Source: Candidatus Peregrinibacteria bacterium | Lineage (GTDB): Bacteria; Patescibacteriota; Gracilibacteria; Peribacterales; Peribacteraceae | NCBI GenBank assembly: GCA_030649955.1 | Contig: JAUSFD010000012.1 | Location: 48,947-112,946, forward strand | Reading direction: 5' to 3' | Length of the DNA: 64,000 nt | Notes under the pieces: generated by a model | The model's input: only the letters and a program-made list of their open reading frames with translations | What the model was told of the DNA's origin: nothing | The model's database searches: none | In this document: piece by piece, positions 35,940 through 43,674 of the stretch | How positions within the stretch are numbered: the stretch's first letter is position 1 | How the letters are laid out: every line of letters begins with the position of its first letter | Position numbers and translations under genes: made by a program

Positions 35940-36644
35940 TCACTGCTCATGCACGAGGTATTCCTGCGTCTCTGAATCATAGTGCAGCTCAGCGCCTTCC
36001 GATTCGAGAAACTGGATGATCTTGGCGGCAACACTCTCTGCGGTTTCCATGATTTTCTTCTTCTCTTCCAATGCTTTCCCCGTCACATCAAAACGTGCCA
36101 GTGGCGTATCGACCGGTCCCGGGAAGAGTATCTTCACGGTGTACTGCGGCTCTTGCTGGGCAATGTTCCTCGCCATCTCCGCGACCGCTTGCTTGGCGAG
36201 TGTGTAGAGACCGGGGTTCACTGAGCGGTGGAGCGCATGAACGGATGACATCTGCACAATCATCGCGTCGTTCGCCAGTTTGGGACGCGCTCTGTGGAGC
36301 ATGAGCCACGATCCTTTTACATGGACTCCAAATAGCGTGTCGAAATCCTCCTCGGACGCATCGAAGATCGTTCCTCGTCGCATCATGCCTGCGTTGTTGA
36401 AGAGAACGTGGATCGGTCCGGGTATCTGCTCCATACCCTGCCGCACTTCCTCATCGTTGGTGATGTCGGCCACGATGGCATGCACGCCCTTTTGTTGCAG
36501 CGGAAACGGCTTCCGATCAAAGGAATAGACCGTGTTGCCCTTCGCTGCAAGTTGCTCTGCAAGCTCAAAGCCAATGCCGCTGCTCCCGCCGGTGAGGACG
36601 ATTGTTTTCCCCTGCATTGCCTTTGTTATTGATGCTTTGTTCAT
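35940..36644 (-). CDS. short-chain dehydrogenase/reductase
   Basis: 234 residues. Classical SDR: the cofactor motif TGGSSGIG near residue 20, NNAG near 88, the catalytic Ser in MSSVHAL, and the Y-x3-K of GLYTLAKQAV. The first basic residues after the cofactor loop (FDRKPF) suggest no clear NAD/NADP choice. Substrate unknown. It overlaps the membrane thioredoxin-fold gene upstream by 4 nt, as the third gene of a three-gene operon starting at 38943. Confidence 0.9.
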   Translation of the reverse strand: MNKASITKAMQGKTIVLTGGSSGIGFELAEQLAAKGNTVYSFDRKPFPLQQKGVHAIVADITNDEEVRQGMEQIPGPIHVLFNNAGMMRRGTIFDASEEDFDTLFGVHVKGSWLMLHRARPKLANDAMIVQMSSVHALHRSVNPGLYTLAKQAVAEMARNIAQQEPQYTVKILFPGPVDTPLARFDVTGKALEEKKKIMETAESVAAKIIQFLESEGAELHYDSETQEYLVHEQ

Positions 36645-37726
36645 AGAAGGCTCTGAACTTTCTTTGTATCAATCACTCTGTCATATCTTCGCCCTTGGAA
36701 GAGGAGTGTGGGAATCTTAATCGTCCGAATCCGTTCCTCCACAATCATACGTTGCGCTGCAAGGCTCTCCTGCACCTCCACCGAAGCGGCCAGCGCCGCG
36801 ATGCGTTCAATCTCGGCGGGACTATAGCCGATCTCCCGCAGGAGCGTTCTGAGCATCCGCTCGGCATCCGCCCTGGTTATGCCGATGTTGAACTTCGTCT
36901 GGAGATCGACATCGTTGCCTTCAGGTTCTGCAAAGATCTTTCCCAGCAGTTGCCAGTCTGCTGCGACTGACGTATCATCACTCGTGAGCGGTACACGCTT
37001 CGTGGCCTCGATGTAGGAGGCCATCAGCAAGGAATGCGGGAACTTGTAGCCACCTGTCCCACTCTTCGGGATTGGATAGAGCAGATAGGAGACGTTGATT
37101 TCATCCATTGCACCCGCGTCCTTCATGTTCTTCGTAAGTTTCTTGCAGAACTTGCAACCGGGATCGATGACTTCCAGCGCGTAGGGCTTGCTCTCGTCGA
37201 GCGGCCTGTAGAACGTCGCAGTCGGCCCGAGGTATTCCTTCGCTTCCCATGCCTTCAACCTGTCGGGAATGCGGGAGATCGTCTCCCCGAAGCGTACGAA
37301 GGGATCAATTGCCCATTCTCCGAGACGATGTTCCTCAATGGCTTGGAACAAGCCGAGAGATGCTTGGTCGATGCCGCACGCCTCCCCTGAGAGCGAGCAC
37401 GATTCCGCGCTCCGTGGGTCGCAGGTGTCGTAGACCCAGAGATTGAGTCCGGCATTGGCGACGTAGAGTAGGCTCCAGATGCTCAGTGCCACGAATGCGA
37501 AGGAGAGCCAGTCGATCCACGTATTCAGGAACCGTGCGAGGCGCGGATGGGTGAAGACAAGCTTGCCGACAAGCTTGCCCTTCATCTCCTCGCTGAAGCT
37601 GATATCGCAGGGACGGAAGGTCACGCGCCGCAGCACGCAGTGCCATGCCTTCGCCGCAAGTGGACGGAAGCTTGCAGAGAAGATCGCGAGGACGGCGAAG
37701 ACGAGGAAGGCGGCAATGCAGAACAT
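36641..37726 (-). CDS. membrane-anchored DsbA/DsbG-like thioredoxin-fold protein
   Basis: 361 residues. An N-terminal membrane helix and a second helix near 75-100 precede an extracytoplasmic domain with paired cysteines (DTCDPRSAESC...GEACG) and the redox motif DPGCKFCKKLTKN. The C-terminal part (IKIPTLLFQGRRYDRV) has the cis-Pro region of thioredoxin folds. Probably a thiol-disulfide oxidoreductase facing the outside. The start at 37726 shares one base with the stop of the preceding gene (TGATG). Confidence 0.75.
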   Translation of the reverse strand: MFCIAAFLVFAVLAIFSASFRPLAAKAWHCVLRRVTFRPCDISFSEEMKGKLVGKLVFTHPRLARFLNTWIDWLSFAFVALSIWSLLYVANAGLNLWVYDTCDPRSAESCSLSGEACGIDQASLGLFQAIEEHRLGEWAIDPFVRFGETISRIPDRLKAWEAKEYLGPTATFYRPLDESKPYALEVIDPGCKFCKKLTKNMKDAGAMDEINVSYLLYPIPKSGTGGYKFPHSLLMASYIEATKRVPLTSDDTSVAADWQLLGKIFAEPEGNDVDLQTKFNIGITRADAERMLRTLLREIGYSPAEIERIAALAASVEVQESLAAQRMIVEERIRTIKIPTLLFQGRRYDRVIDTKKVQSLL

Positions 37727-38943
37727 CAGAGAGTGGTGAGGATAGTCTTGAGCGAACCGAGGAACTTCTCGATGTGTGCAGGAGTGTTGTAGAGGCCGAG
37801 GGATACCCGCAGGAGCGGCGGGAGCTTCAATTGATGTTGGAGGTAGCTGTGACAGCAGAAGTAGCCGCTCCGGCACATGATGTCCTGCTCCGACAGGTAG
37901 AGTGCGAGCTGATGCGCGTCAATTCCATCAACATGGAAGCTCACGATAGGAGCAGGGACGCGATTCAACAGATGCATGCGGGAGTTCTTCTGTAAGCCAT
38001 GAAAGAGTGTCTCTGTGAGAGATTTCTCCTGCTCGTTCCTCTCCTCCTGCTGCCCAAGCCACGTCACCGCAGCACCGAGGCCCAGAATGCCGCCCCAGTT
38101 TTGGAGCCCCGCTTCGAGCACCGCATGCGCCTCTTCACCTTCGCGCAGAAGAGAATACGTGTCCTTTTCCACATCGGTCACTGTTCCCCCGCCGATGAAG
38201 AAGGGATCGAGACGGTCAAGCAGTGAACGTTTGATGACGATGAAGCCGATCGAAGGACCGTACATTTTATGCCCCGACCCGAACGCGGCATCGAAATCCG
38301 TGTCACAAAGCCGCTCCACGTCATGGGCGAATCCCTGTGCTGCATCGAGGAGCAGGATGCCTCCTTTCGCATGCGTATCCTCCGCCAGTTGCTTCAGGTT
38401 CTGCGGGGTGCGCCCATCGATGTTCGACATCGAATTGATAAGGACAACGCTTCGTTCAAGATCCGAAGGGCTATAACGCAGACTCCCGTCTTCCTCGCGT
38501 GGTAGTACCAGACGCTCGGCATTCTGTCTTTTTGCCCAGGTGATAGATGGAAGGTTCACGGAATTATGCTCGATTTCCGAGGTGACGATTCGTGAAAACT
38601 CTCCCACTTGCAGTTGATGTAGCACGAGGTTGATGCCATACGTGGTATTGAGCGTGAAGGCGACGCAGTACTCCTTCTCACGCTTACCGGAGAGTGTGAG
38701 CAGGAGCTTCCGTGCCTCCTGCACCTTCGTATCGACCATCGTGCCCCATTTGTACTTCACTCTGCCCCCGCAAGCGTTGTATTGGAGGTAGTACTCGGTC
38801 TCGGCATCGATCACCGCCTGGGGACGTAGCGTTTGACAAGCCGAATCGAGGTAGCAGGATTGCGGCGACAGATAGCCGAAATCTGGTGACAGCCCCTTGT
38901 CTGTATTTTCCTCTGCCTGAGGATTTTTCTTGGAGATAAACAT
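37726..38943 (-). CDS. aminotransferase class V / cysteine desulfurase-like protein
   Basis: About 405 residues from the ATG at 38943 (another ATG at 38964 is possible). Fold-type I PLP enzyme of the SufS/CsdA group: YLDSACQTLRP, SEIEHNSVNLPS (PLP-ring His), LLLDAAQGFAHD and the Schiff-base Lys in GSGHKMYGPSIG. The late loop with Cys (MCRSGYFCCHS) matches the family's sulfur-accepting Cys. It may supply sulfur, or act on another amino acid. It heads an operon with a thiol-disulfide protein and an SDR. Confidence 0.87.
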   Translation of the reverse strand: MFISKKNPQAEENTDKGLSPDFGYLSPQSCYLDSACQTLRPQAVIDAETEYYLQYNACGGRVKYKWGTMVDTKVQEARKLLLTLSGKREKEYCVAFTLNTTYGINLVLHQLQVGEFSRIVTSEIEHNSVNLPSITWAKRQNAERLVLPREEDGSLRYSPSDLERSVVLINSMSNIDGRTPQNLKQLAEDTHAKGGILLLDAAQGFAHDVERLCDTDFDAAFGSGHKMYGPSIGFIVIKRSLLDRLDPFFIGGGTVTDVEKDTYSLLREGEEAHAVLEAGLQNWGGILGLGAAVTWLGQQEERNEQEKSLTETLFHGLQKNSRMHLLNRVPAPIVSFHVDGIDAHQLALYLSEQDIMCRSGYFCCHSYLQHQLKLPPLLRVSLGLYNTPAHIEKFLGSLKTILTTL

Positions 38944-39030
38944 GGAAGGGGGTGTACGGAGCATGATGGCGCTTGACGGACACAAAATCAATGCAGGAGC
39001 AATACGGAAAGATATGGCTACAATTAGGCA

Positions 39031-39879
39031 TTGGAACGGACTATACTCGTATGCGATTTCCGCTTCCTGATGATCTTAAACTCCGATTTTCTCCTGCCAC
39101 ACTTCAAGGAAAAAATGCGTCAGGGATCACGCGATGCTTCACGCCATGTCTTGTGCCCGGAGTGCAAGGCACGGACGAAGCTCTACACGCTCAAAGACGG
39201 CAGGAAGAAGTGCAGCGTCTGCGGGAAAAAATTTGAGTCACAAAAGAAAACAGACAGAACAAAACTGCAACAATATGCCGATATCCTGCTCTGCTTCACG
39301 CTCGATTTCTCCGCGCACCGCGCCGCCCAGATTGCCAAAATCCGCTACCGATTGGTTTCTGATATCTATGGGCAATTCCGTCGCCTGCTCGCGGGACAGA
39401 ACCTTGTGCCGGGAAAGATCCGGCTCATGAAGGATACCGAGCCGTCCTGCCGGGGCATCCACGGAAGCGAGTTCTGCAAGCGCTGCGGCAATGCGTATGC
39501 ATGCAAGGGAAGACAGGAAGGAGATGCGCCGGTCTTCGGCGTGCGCGAACTGAAAAACGGGAAAGTGTTCCTCGAACCCCTGCAAGATGAGCCGGATGAA
39601 GCGAGCAAGGCCTCCACTGCGTTCAGCGGTTTCATCTGCAACGGCACGTTTCACCGCTTCACCGACAATCGCAAGCAGCAGGACGGCATGGAGAGCTTCT
39701 GGTCGTGGGTCGAGGAGAGGCTCCGCAAACACCACGGAGTCCATCCCAAGAACAGGGGACTCTACCTGAAGGAATTGGAATGGAAATACAACTACCGGCT
39801 CCTCAGTCCCGATATCCAAGCCATGAGGATCGCAGGACTCTTCCCGGCGGATTTCCTCGAAGTTTGGTCCGATCGATGA
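39031..39879 (+). mobile_element. IS1595/ISXO2-like transposase
   Basis: Up to 282 residues. The start is unclear: TTG 39031, ATG 39070 or ATG 39115. A zinc ribbon (CPECKARTKL...KCSVCGKKF) is followed by a transposase core with PVFGVRELKNGKVF and the typical end MESFWSWVEERLRKHHGVHP...YLKELEWKYNYR. This arrangement is that of IS1595-family (ISXO2-like) DDE enzymes, whose acidic triad is only partly evident here (KDTEPS). Possible end repeats are ACAATTAGGCAT (39020-39031) and, inverted, ATGACCAAATTGT (39876-39888). They match imperfectly, so the element may be degraded. Confidence 0.75.
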
Positions 39880-40292
39880 CCAAATTGTGGCAAATCCGAG
39901 CCAAAATAGTGTTCTTTGACCTCTTGCGGTCTTTCCCCGGAGGCCTCATGGTGCAGGAGCTTTCGAGCTTCACATGCGCGTGCACATCCATCACCGGCCG
40001 GGGCACTCTGGAGCGTTCGCGATCCGCCACTTCGTGTGGTTCGCGCAGATCACGCGCTCCTTGCTCCTCGGACCGCCTGCCGCTCCCGCCGAATTCTACG
40101 CGGCGACCCGACGGACGGCGCACCAGTGATGGTTAGACTCCTTTACATCAGAGGCGCAGCGGAAGAAGAAGATGAAGAAGGAGAGAGCGCTGCGCCTCTT
40201 TCCCCTCAGCATCATGTCTACCAATGATGAAGACAACCGATACAATGTCCTTGTCCAACCCCACCTAATTGTTGTTCGCCTACTACGTTTGC
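39880..40292. other. 413-nt gap with gene relic and hairpin
   Basis: Nothing here is a convincing intact gene. One frame, about 39970-40130, reads like a gene tail (GAFAIRHFVWFAQITRSLLL) and stops at about 40130, possibly a relic left by the transposase. At 40151-40161/40188-40198 a perfect 11-bp stem GAGGCGCAGCG/CGCTGCGCCTC encloses a 26-nt purine-only loop of GAA units and is followed by TTTCCCC, a plausible terminator. Confidence 0.5.
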
Positions 40293-40802
40293 ATGTCTTC
40301 CATCCACATCATCTACGCCTCTACGAGCGGTCACACAGAATACGTGGTGGATACGCTCATCGAGTTTCTGAGCCAGAAAACCCCCGAGATTGCCGTTGAG
40401 CGGCAACGCGTGGAGCTTGCGAAGCCAGAGGATCTCCTGCGCGGGGATCTGGTCATTCTTGGCTCCGGCACCTGGAACTTTGGCGGGGTGGAAGGGCAGC
40501 TCAACGAATACATGCATCGCTATCTCTTCGAGCGGGCGCAGGACATCGATCTCACGGGAAAGCAGATCGCCTTCATCAGCCTCGGCGATGACCGCTACTA
40601 CTACACGACGCGCTGCACTGAAAAATTCATGCGGTTCCTGAAATGCTCTCACGCAAAGATGGCGCTCATCCCGCTTATCGTCGTGAACGAACCCTACGGG
40701 CAGGAGGAGCGAATCAGGAAATGGGGCGAGAAACTCATCAAACTGTTTGAACAACCTATACCTCTTACTTCTTCCCCTCCCCAACATGTTCCAGTTGCAT
40801 GA
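40293..40802 (+). CDS. flavodoxin-like protein
   Basis: 169 residues from the ATG at 40293. Flavodoxin fold: FMN-phosphate loop ASTSGHTEYVV at 9-19, a GSGTWNFGG loop near 60 and SLGDDRYYYTT near 105 for the isoalloxazine. Small electron carrier, probably paired with the FNR-type reductase encoded just downstream. The last 18 nt overlap the beginning of an SDR relic. The tail (P-L-T-S-S-P-P) looks extended by that junction. Confidence 0.82.
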   Translation: MSSIHIIYASTSGHTEYVVDTLIEFLSQKTPEIAVERQRVELAKPEDLLRGDLVILGSGTWNFGGVEGQLNEYMHRYLFERAQDIDLTGKQIAFISLGDDRYYYTTRCTEKFMRFLKCSHAKMALIPLIVVNEPYGQEERIRKWGEKLIKLFEQPIPLTSSPPQHVPVA

Positions 40803-40913
40803 CAAGATCGTGCTTGTGACTGGTGCTGCCCAAGGCATGGGGCGCACTCATGCTATCGAGCCACCCTCTACGTGGATGGCGGCTGGCTTGCGAATTACGC
40901 TCAACTCCTGATT
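40785..40913 (+). pseudogene. short-chain dehydrogenase relic with internal deletion
   Basis: ATG 40785 opens M-F-Q-L-H-D-K-I-V-L-V-T-G-A-A-Q-G-M-G, the first codons and cofactor loop of an SDR. After about 24 codons the sequence jumps, with a frame change, to A-T-L-Y-V-D-G-G-W-L-A-N-Y, the typical last codons of an SDR. About 200 codons are missing. It lies between the flavodoxin and FNR genes. Confidence 0.8.
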
Positions 40914-41633
40914 ATGGAATCTCACCGTTCTTTTACAACCATCTGCCTGCGGAAGACCCTCATCGCCCCTTCGGTGTACGAACTGCGCTTCGAGAAACCC
41001 GCCGGATTTTTATTCAAGCCGGGACAATTTGTCCTCTTCGATGTTCCGCTGCCTGAAGATGCAAACGATGTGCAGCCGCGAGCCTACTCCATCGCCTCCG
41101 CTCCATCCGAACCAGATCTTCTTTTCGTCATTAAGCTCGTACCAAACGGACGGGCAAGCCGATGGATCGAGAAAACGCTCAATCGAGGTACATCCATCCG
41201 CATCCAGGGACCGTTCGGGGCGTTCACGCTCGATACCGAAACGCCGGAACCCTATTTCTTCCTTGCGACGGGGACGGGCATTGCGCCGCTTCGCTCCCAG
41301 ATTCTCTGGGCGCTCAAGGAATACGGAGACACGCGATCCATGCATCTCCTCTTCGGCGTTCTCAAGCGCGAGGATCTGTTCTGGGAGGATGAATGGAAGA
41401 GGCTTGAGCAAGAGCATCCGAACTTCCATGCGCATGTCTCGTTCCTGAGCGGAGATCGTGACTGGCATGGCGAAGGAGGTTCGCTGCAAGAGCGGCTGCC
41501 CCGCATCGTTCAGGTTGTACCCTCTTCGAGGGTCTACATCTGCGGAGCACCCGTCACGGTCACAGAACTGAAGGAAGAGTGCCTCATACTCGGCATCCCG
41601 AAGGTCGATATTCATTCCGAGAGTTACGTCTGA
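40914..41633 (+). CDS. ferredoxin/flavodoxin-NAD(P)H reductase-like flavoprotein
   Basis: 239 residues from the ATG at 40914. FNR superfamily: the FAD-binding RAYSIAS, GPFGAFTL, and the NAD(P)-binding FLATGTGIAPLRS. It ends with VYICGAPVTVTELKEECL and the C-terminal E-S-Y-V. It should pass electrons between NAD(P)H and the adjacent flavodoxin. Its last 13 codons (G-I-P-K-V-D-I-H-S-E-S-Y-V) have a diverged copy at 47966-48007, at the far end of the copper island. Confidence 0.88.
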   Translation: MESHRSFTTICLRKTLIAPSVYELRFEKPAGFLFKPGQFVLFDVPLPEDANDVQPRAYSIASAPSEPDLLFVIKLVPNGRASRWIEKTLNRGTSIRIQGPFGAFTLDTETPEPYFFLATGTGIAPLRSQILWALKEYGDTRSMHLLFGVLKREDLFWEDEWKRLEQEHPNFHAHVSFLSGDRDWHGEGGSLQERLPRIVQVVPSSRVYICGAPVTVTELKEECLILGIPKVDIHSESYV

Positions 41634-41686
41634 TGGCATTTTTTGCAACAGGGTGATGTGTGCGATGAGAATCCTCATGTGTGCTC

Positions 41687-41715
41687 TTGACCTATACCTG
41701 GGGTAGGGGTAGCAT
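41687..41715 (+). promoter_or_regulatory. csoR promoter with CsoR-type operator in the spacer
   Basis: TTGACC (41687-41692) and TAGCAT (41710-41715) are 17 nt apart. The spacer TATACCTGGGGTAGGGG contains the palindrome TACC-TGG-GGTA, as in G-tract operators of CsoR regulators. Binding there would repress the island until Cu(I) is sensed. The leader before the ATG is about 18 nt. Confidence 0.7.
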
Positions 41716-41739
41716 GTCCCTGTTTCTTCCCCCTCATCC

Positions 41740-42015
41740 ATGCATACAGAACAGAAGGAAAAGGCCTACATCGCCCTCAAGAAAGCGAGCAGTTTGCTGC
41801 AGAAGATCCTGAAGATGGTAGAAGGGAACGCCTACTGCATCGATGTGATGCAGCAGAACCTGGCCGTGATCGGTCTCCTGAAGTCAGCCCATCATTCCCT
41901 GATGGAGGGGCATTTGGACAGCTGCGTGAAGACCGCGCTCGACACGGGCTCTGCGACCAAGAAGCAGCAGATGATCCAGGAAATCCTCAAAGTCTCCAAA
42001 CTCGCCAGTAAATAA
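41740..42015 (+). CDS. csoR: CsoR-family copper-sensing repressor
   Basis: 91 residues, all-helical DUF156/CsoR family. The Cu(I) ligands are visible: Cys in AYCIDVMQQ, then His in LLKSAHHSLMEGH and Cys in LDSCV, the C-H-C set. CsoR releases DNA when Cu(I) binds. It heads the copper genes and has an operator-like palindrome in its own promoter, so autoregulation is likely. Confidence 0.92.
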   Translation: MHTEQKEKAYIALKKASSLLQKILKMVEGNAYCIDVMQQNLAVIGLLKSAHHSLMEGHLDSCVKTALDTGSATKKQQMIQEILKVSKLASK

Positions 42016-42032
42016 CATCCCCCCTCTTTGCC

Positions 42033-43379
42033 ATGGATCGCACGATCATCCCCATACGAAACATGCACTGCAAATCCTGCGAGCTGCTCATTGAGAGGGC
42101 ACTCCTTAGGATTCCGGGCATCAAGAGCGCGAACGTGAATTTCCACCGCTCGGAGGCAGTCATCCATTCTCACGGCACGCTCGATCTTGAGCGTGTTCGC
42201 CAGGCGGTGGAGGAAGCGGGATACGAAGTCGGTGAGAGTGAGAAGCGGCTCTGGCTCACCCGTGACTCGAACGAGTACGGATACCTCGCCATCGGCGGCT
42301 TGCTTCTTCTCGCCCTGTACATCCTTGCAAGTAGGTCTGGGCTATTGCAGCTCTCGATGGCGAGTGCGGCGGGCACCGACATCGTTTCTGCAATACTCAT
42401 CGGCCTGACAGCCGGTATCTCGACGTGCATGGCGCTCGTTGGAGGATTGGTGCTCGGCGTCTCCGCCAGGCATGCGGAGAAGCATCCGGAAGCATCGGTA
42501 CTGCAGAAATTCCGCCCGCATATCTTCTTCAACGTCGGACGCATCGGTGCCTTCTTCATCCTGGGGGGATTGCTGGGAACTCTCGGAGGGTTTCTCTCCC
42601 CCTCTGCGGGAGTGCTCGGCATCCTCACCATGCTCGTCGCGGCAGTCATGCTCCTCCTGGGCATGCAGCTCACGGAGATTTTTCCCCGATTGAATAGCTA
42701 CAAGTTGACGCTCCCGAGCGCCCTCAGCCGTGCGCTCGGCATCAGCCAGCACCACACGAAAGAGTACAGCCATCGCAGTGCGATGACCCTCGGCGCACTC
42801 ACGTTCTTCCTCCCGTGCGGGTTCACGCAGCTCATGCAGATGAATGCGATTGCGTCCGGCGGTTTTCTGCCCGGCGGCATTATAATGGCCGCTTTCGCAA
42901 TCGGGACCGCTCCGGGTCTCCTCGGCATCGGCGGACTGACATCCATCGTCCATGGCTTGGGAGCCAAGATTTTCTTCAAGACGGCGGGCTTGCTCGTGGT
43001 GGCGTTCGCCATCTTCAACCTTACGAATGGCTACCGCATGACGGGATGGGAACCGTTCTGGGAGATGCAAGGGAACCGTGTTCCCACACAGACGACGAGC
43101 ACCGTGGAAGAGGGTGTACAAATCGTGCGCATGCTTCAAACAGCCCGGGGATATGAACCCAATGCCTTCGTCGTGAAGCGGGGAGTGCCCGTGCGGTGGA
43201 TCGTGAATGCGACAGATCCGAACTCCTGCGCCGCGAGCATCAACTTCCCTGCATTCTCCCTATCGAAGTACTTGAGTCCCGGCGAGAACATCATCGAATT
43301 CACACCCTTGCAGACGGGCACGCTCCGCTTCAGTTGCTCCATGGGGATGTACCCCGGTTCGTTCACGGTCATCGACTGA
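42033..43379 (+). CDS. HMA - TauE/DsbD-like membrane - cupredoxin fusion protein
   Basis: 448 residues in three parts. An HMA metal-binding domain (1-70) has MHCKSC with Cys13 and Cys16. A six- to seven-helix membrane region (about 80-345) resembles the TauE/SafE-DsbD group, with FNVGRIGAFFILGG and LPCGFTQLMQMNAI. A C-terminal cupredoxin-like domain (about 360-448) ends FSCSMGMYPGSFTV, where Cys435 and nearby Met could bind copper. Such fusions are thought to move copper or reducing equivalents across the membrane. It starts 17 nt after csoR, within the same operon. Confidence 0.85.
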   Translation: MDRTIIPIRNMHCKSCELLIERALLRIPGIKSANVNFHRSEAVIHSHGTLDLERVRQAVEEAGYEVGESEKRLWLTRDSNEYGYLAIGGLLLLALYILASRSGLLQLSMASAAGTDIVSAILIGLTAGISTCMALVGGLVLGVSARHAEKHPEASVLQKFRPHIFFNVGRIGAFFILGGLLGTLGGFLSPSAGVLGILTMLVAAVMLLLGMQLTEIFPRLNSYKLTLPSALSRALGISQHHTKEYSHRSAMTLGALTFFLPCGFTQLMQMNAIASGGFLPGGIIMAAFAIGTAPGLLGIGGLTSIVHGLGAKIFFKTAGLLVVAFAIFNLTNGYRMTGWEPFWEMQGNRVPTQTTSTVEEGVQIVRMLQTARGYEPNAFVVKRGVPVRWIVNATDPNSCAASINFPAFSLSKYLSPGENIIEFTPLQTGTLRFSCSMGMYPGSFTVID

Positions 43380-43407
43380 CTTCTCTCACTTCCTCCCTCA
43401 CCATTTC

Positions 43408-43623
43408 ATGATCACTATTCTCACCATCCCCGGCATCCATTGCGACGCTTGTGCGACTCTTATCAAAGACGTCAGTACCGACTTCCCCGAAATTCAGAGC
43501 GTTGCAGTCGATACGACATCGAAACGGGTGACACTCGAACACGCGGATGGCTTCCCCAAGGAACGCTGGATCGATGCCATCGAAGAATTGGGCGATACCT
43601 ACAAAGTGGACCCCATATCCTGA
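43408..43623 (+). CDS. HMA-domain copper chaperone
   Basis: 71 residues, a single HMA domain with C-D-A-C (IPGIHCDACATLIKDV). CopZ-like chaperones hand Cu(I) to the N-terminal HMA of copper ATPases, and the ATPase gene is next. The usual 'M' before HCxxC is replaced by I. A paralogue lies at 54325-54537. Confidence 0.88.
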   Translation: MITILTIPGIHCDACATLIKDVSTDFPEIQSVAVDTTSKRVTLEHADGFPKERWIDAIEELGDTYKVDPIS

Positions 43624-43674
43624 CGGATCATTTTGCCGTTTGCTGCCTTTTCAGAAACTTTCCCATCCTCTCTC

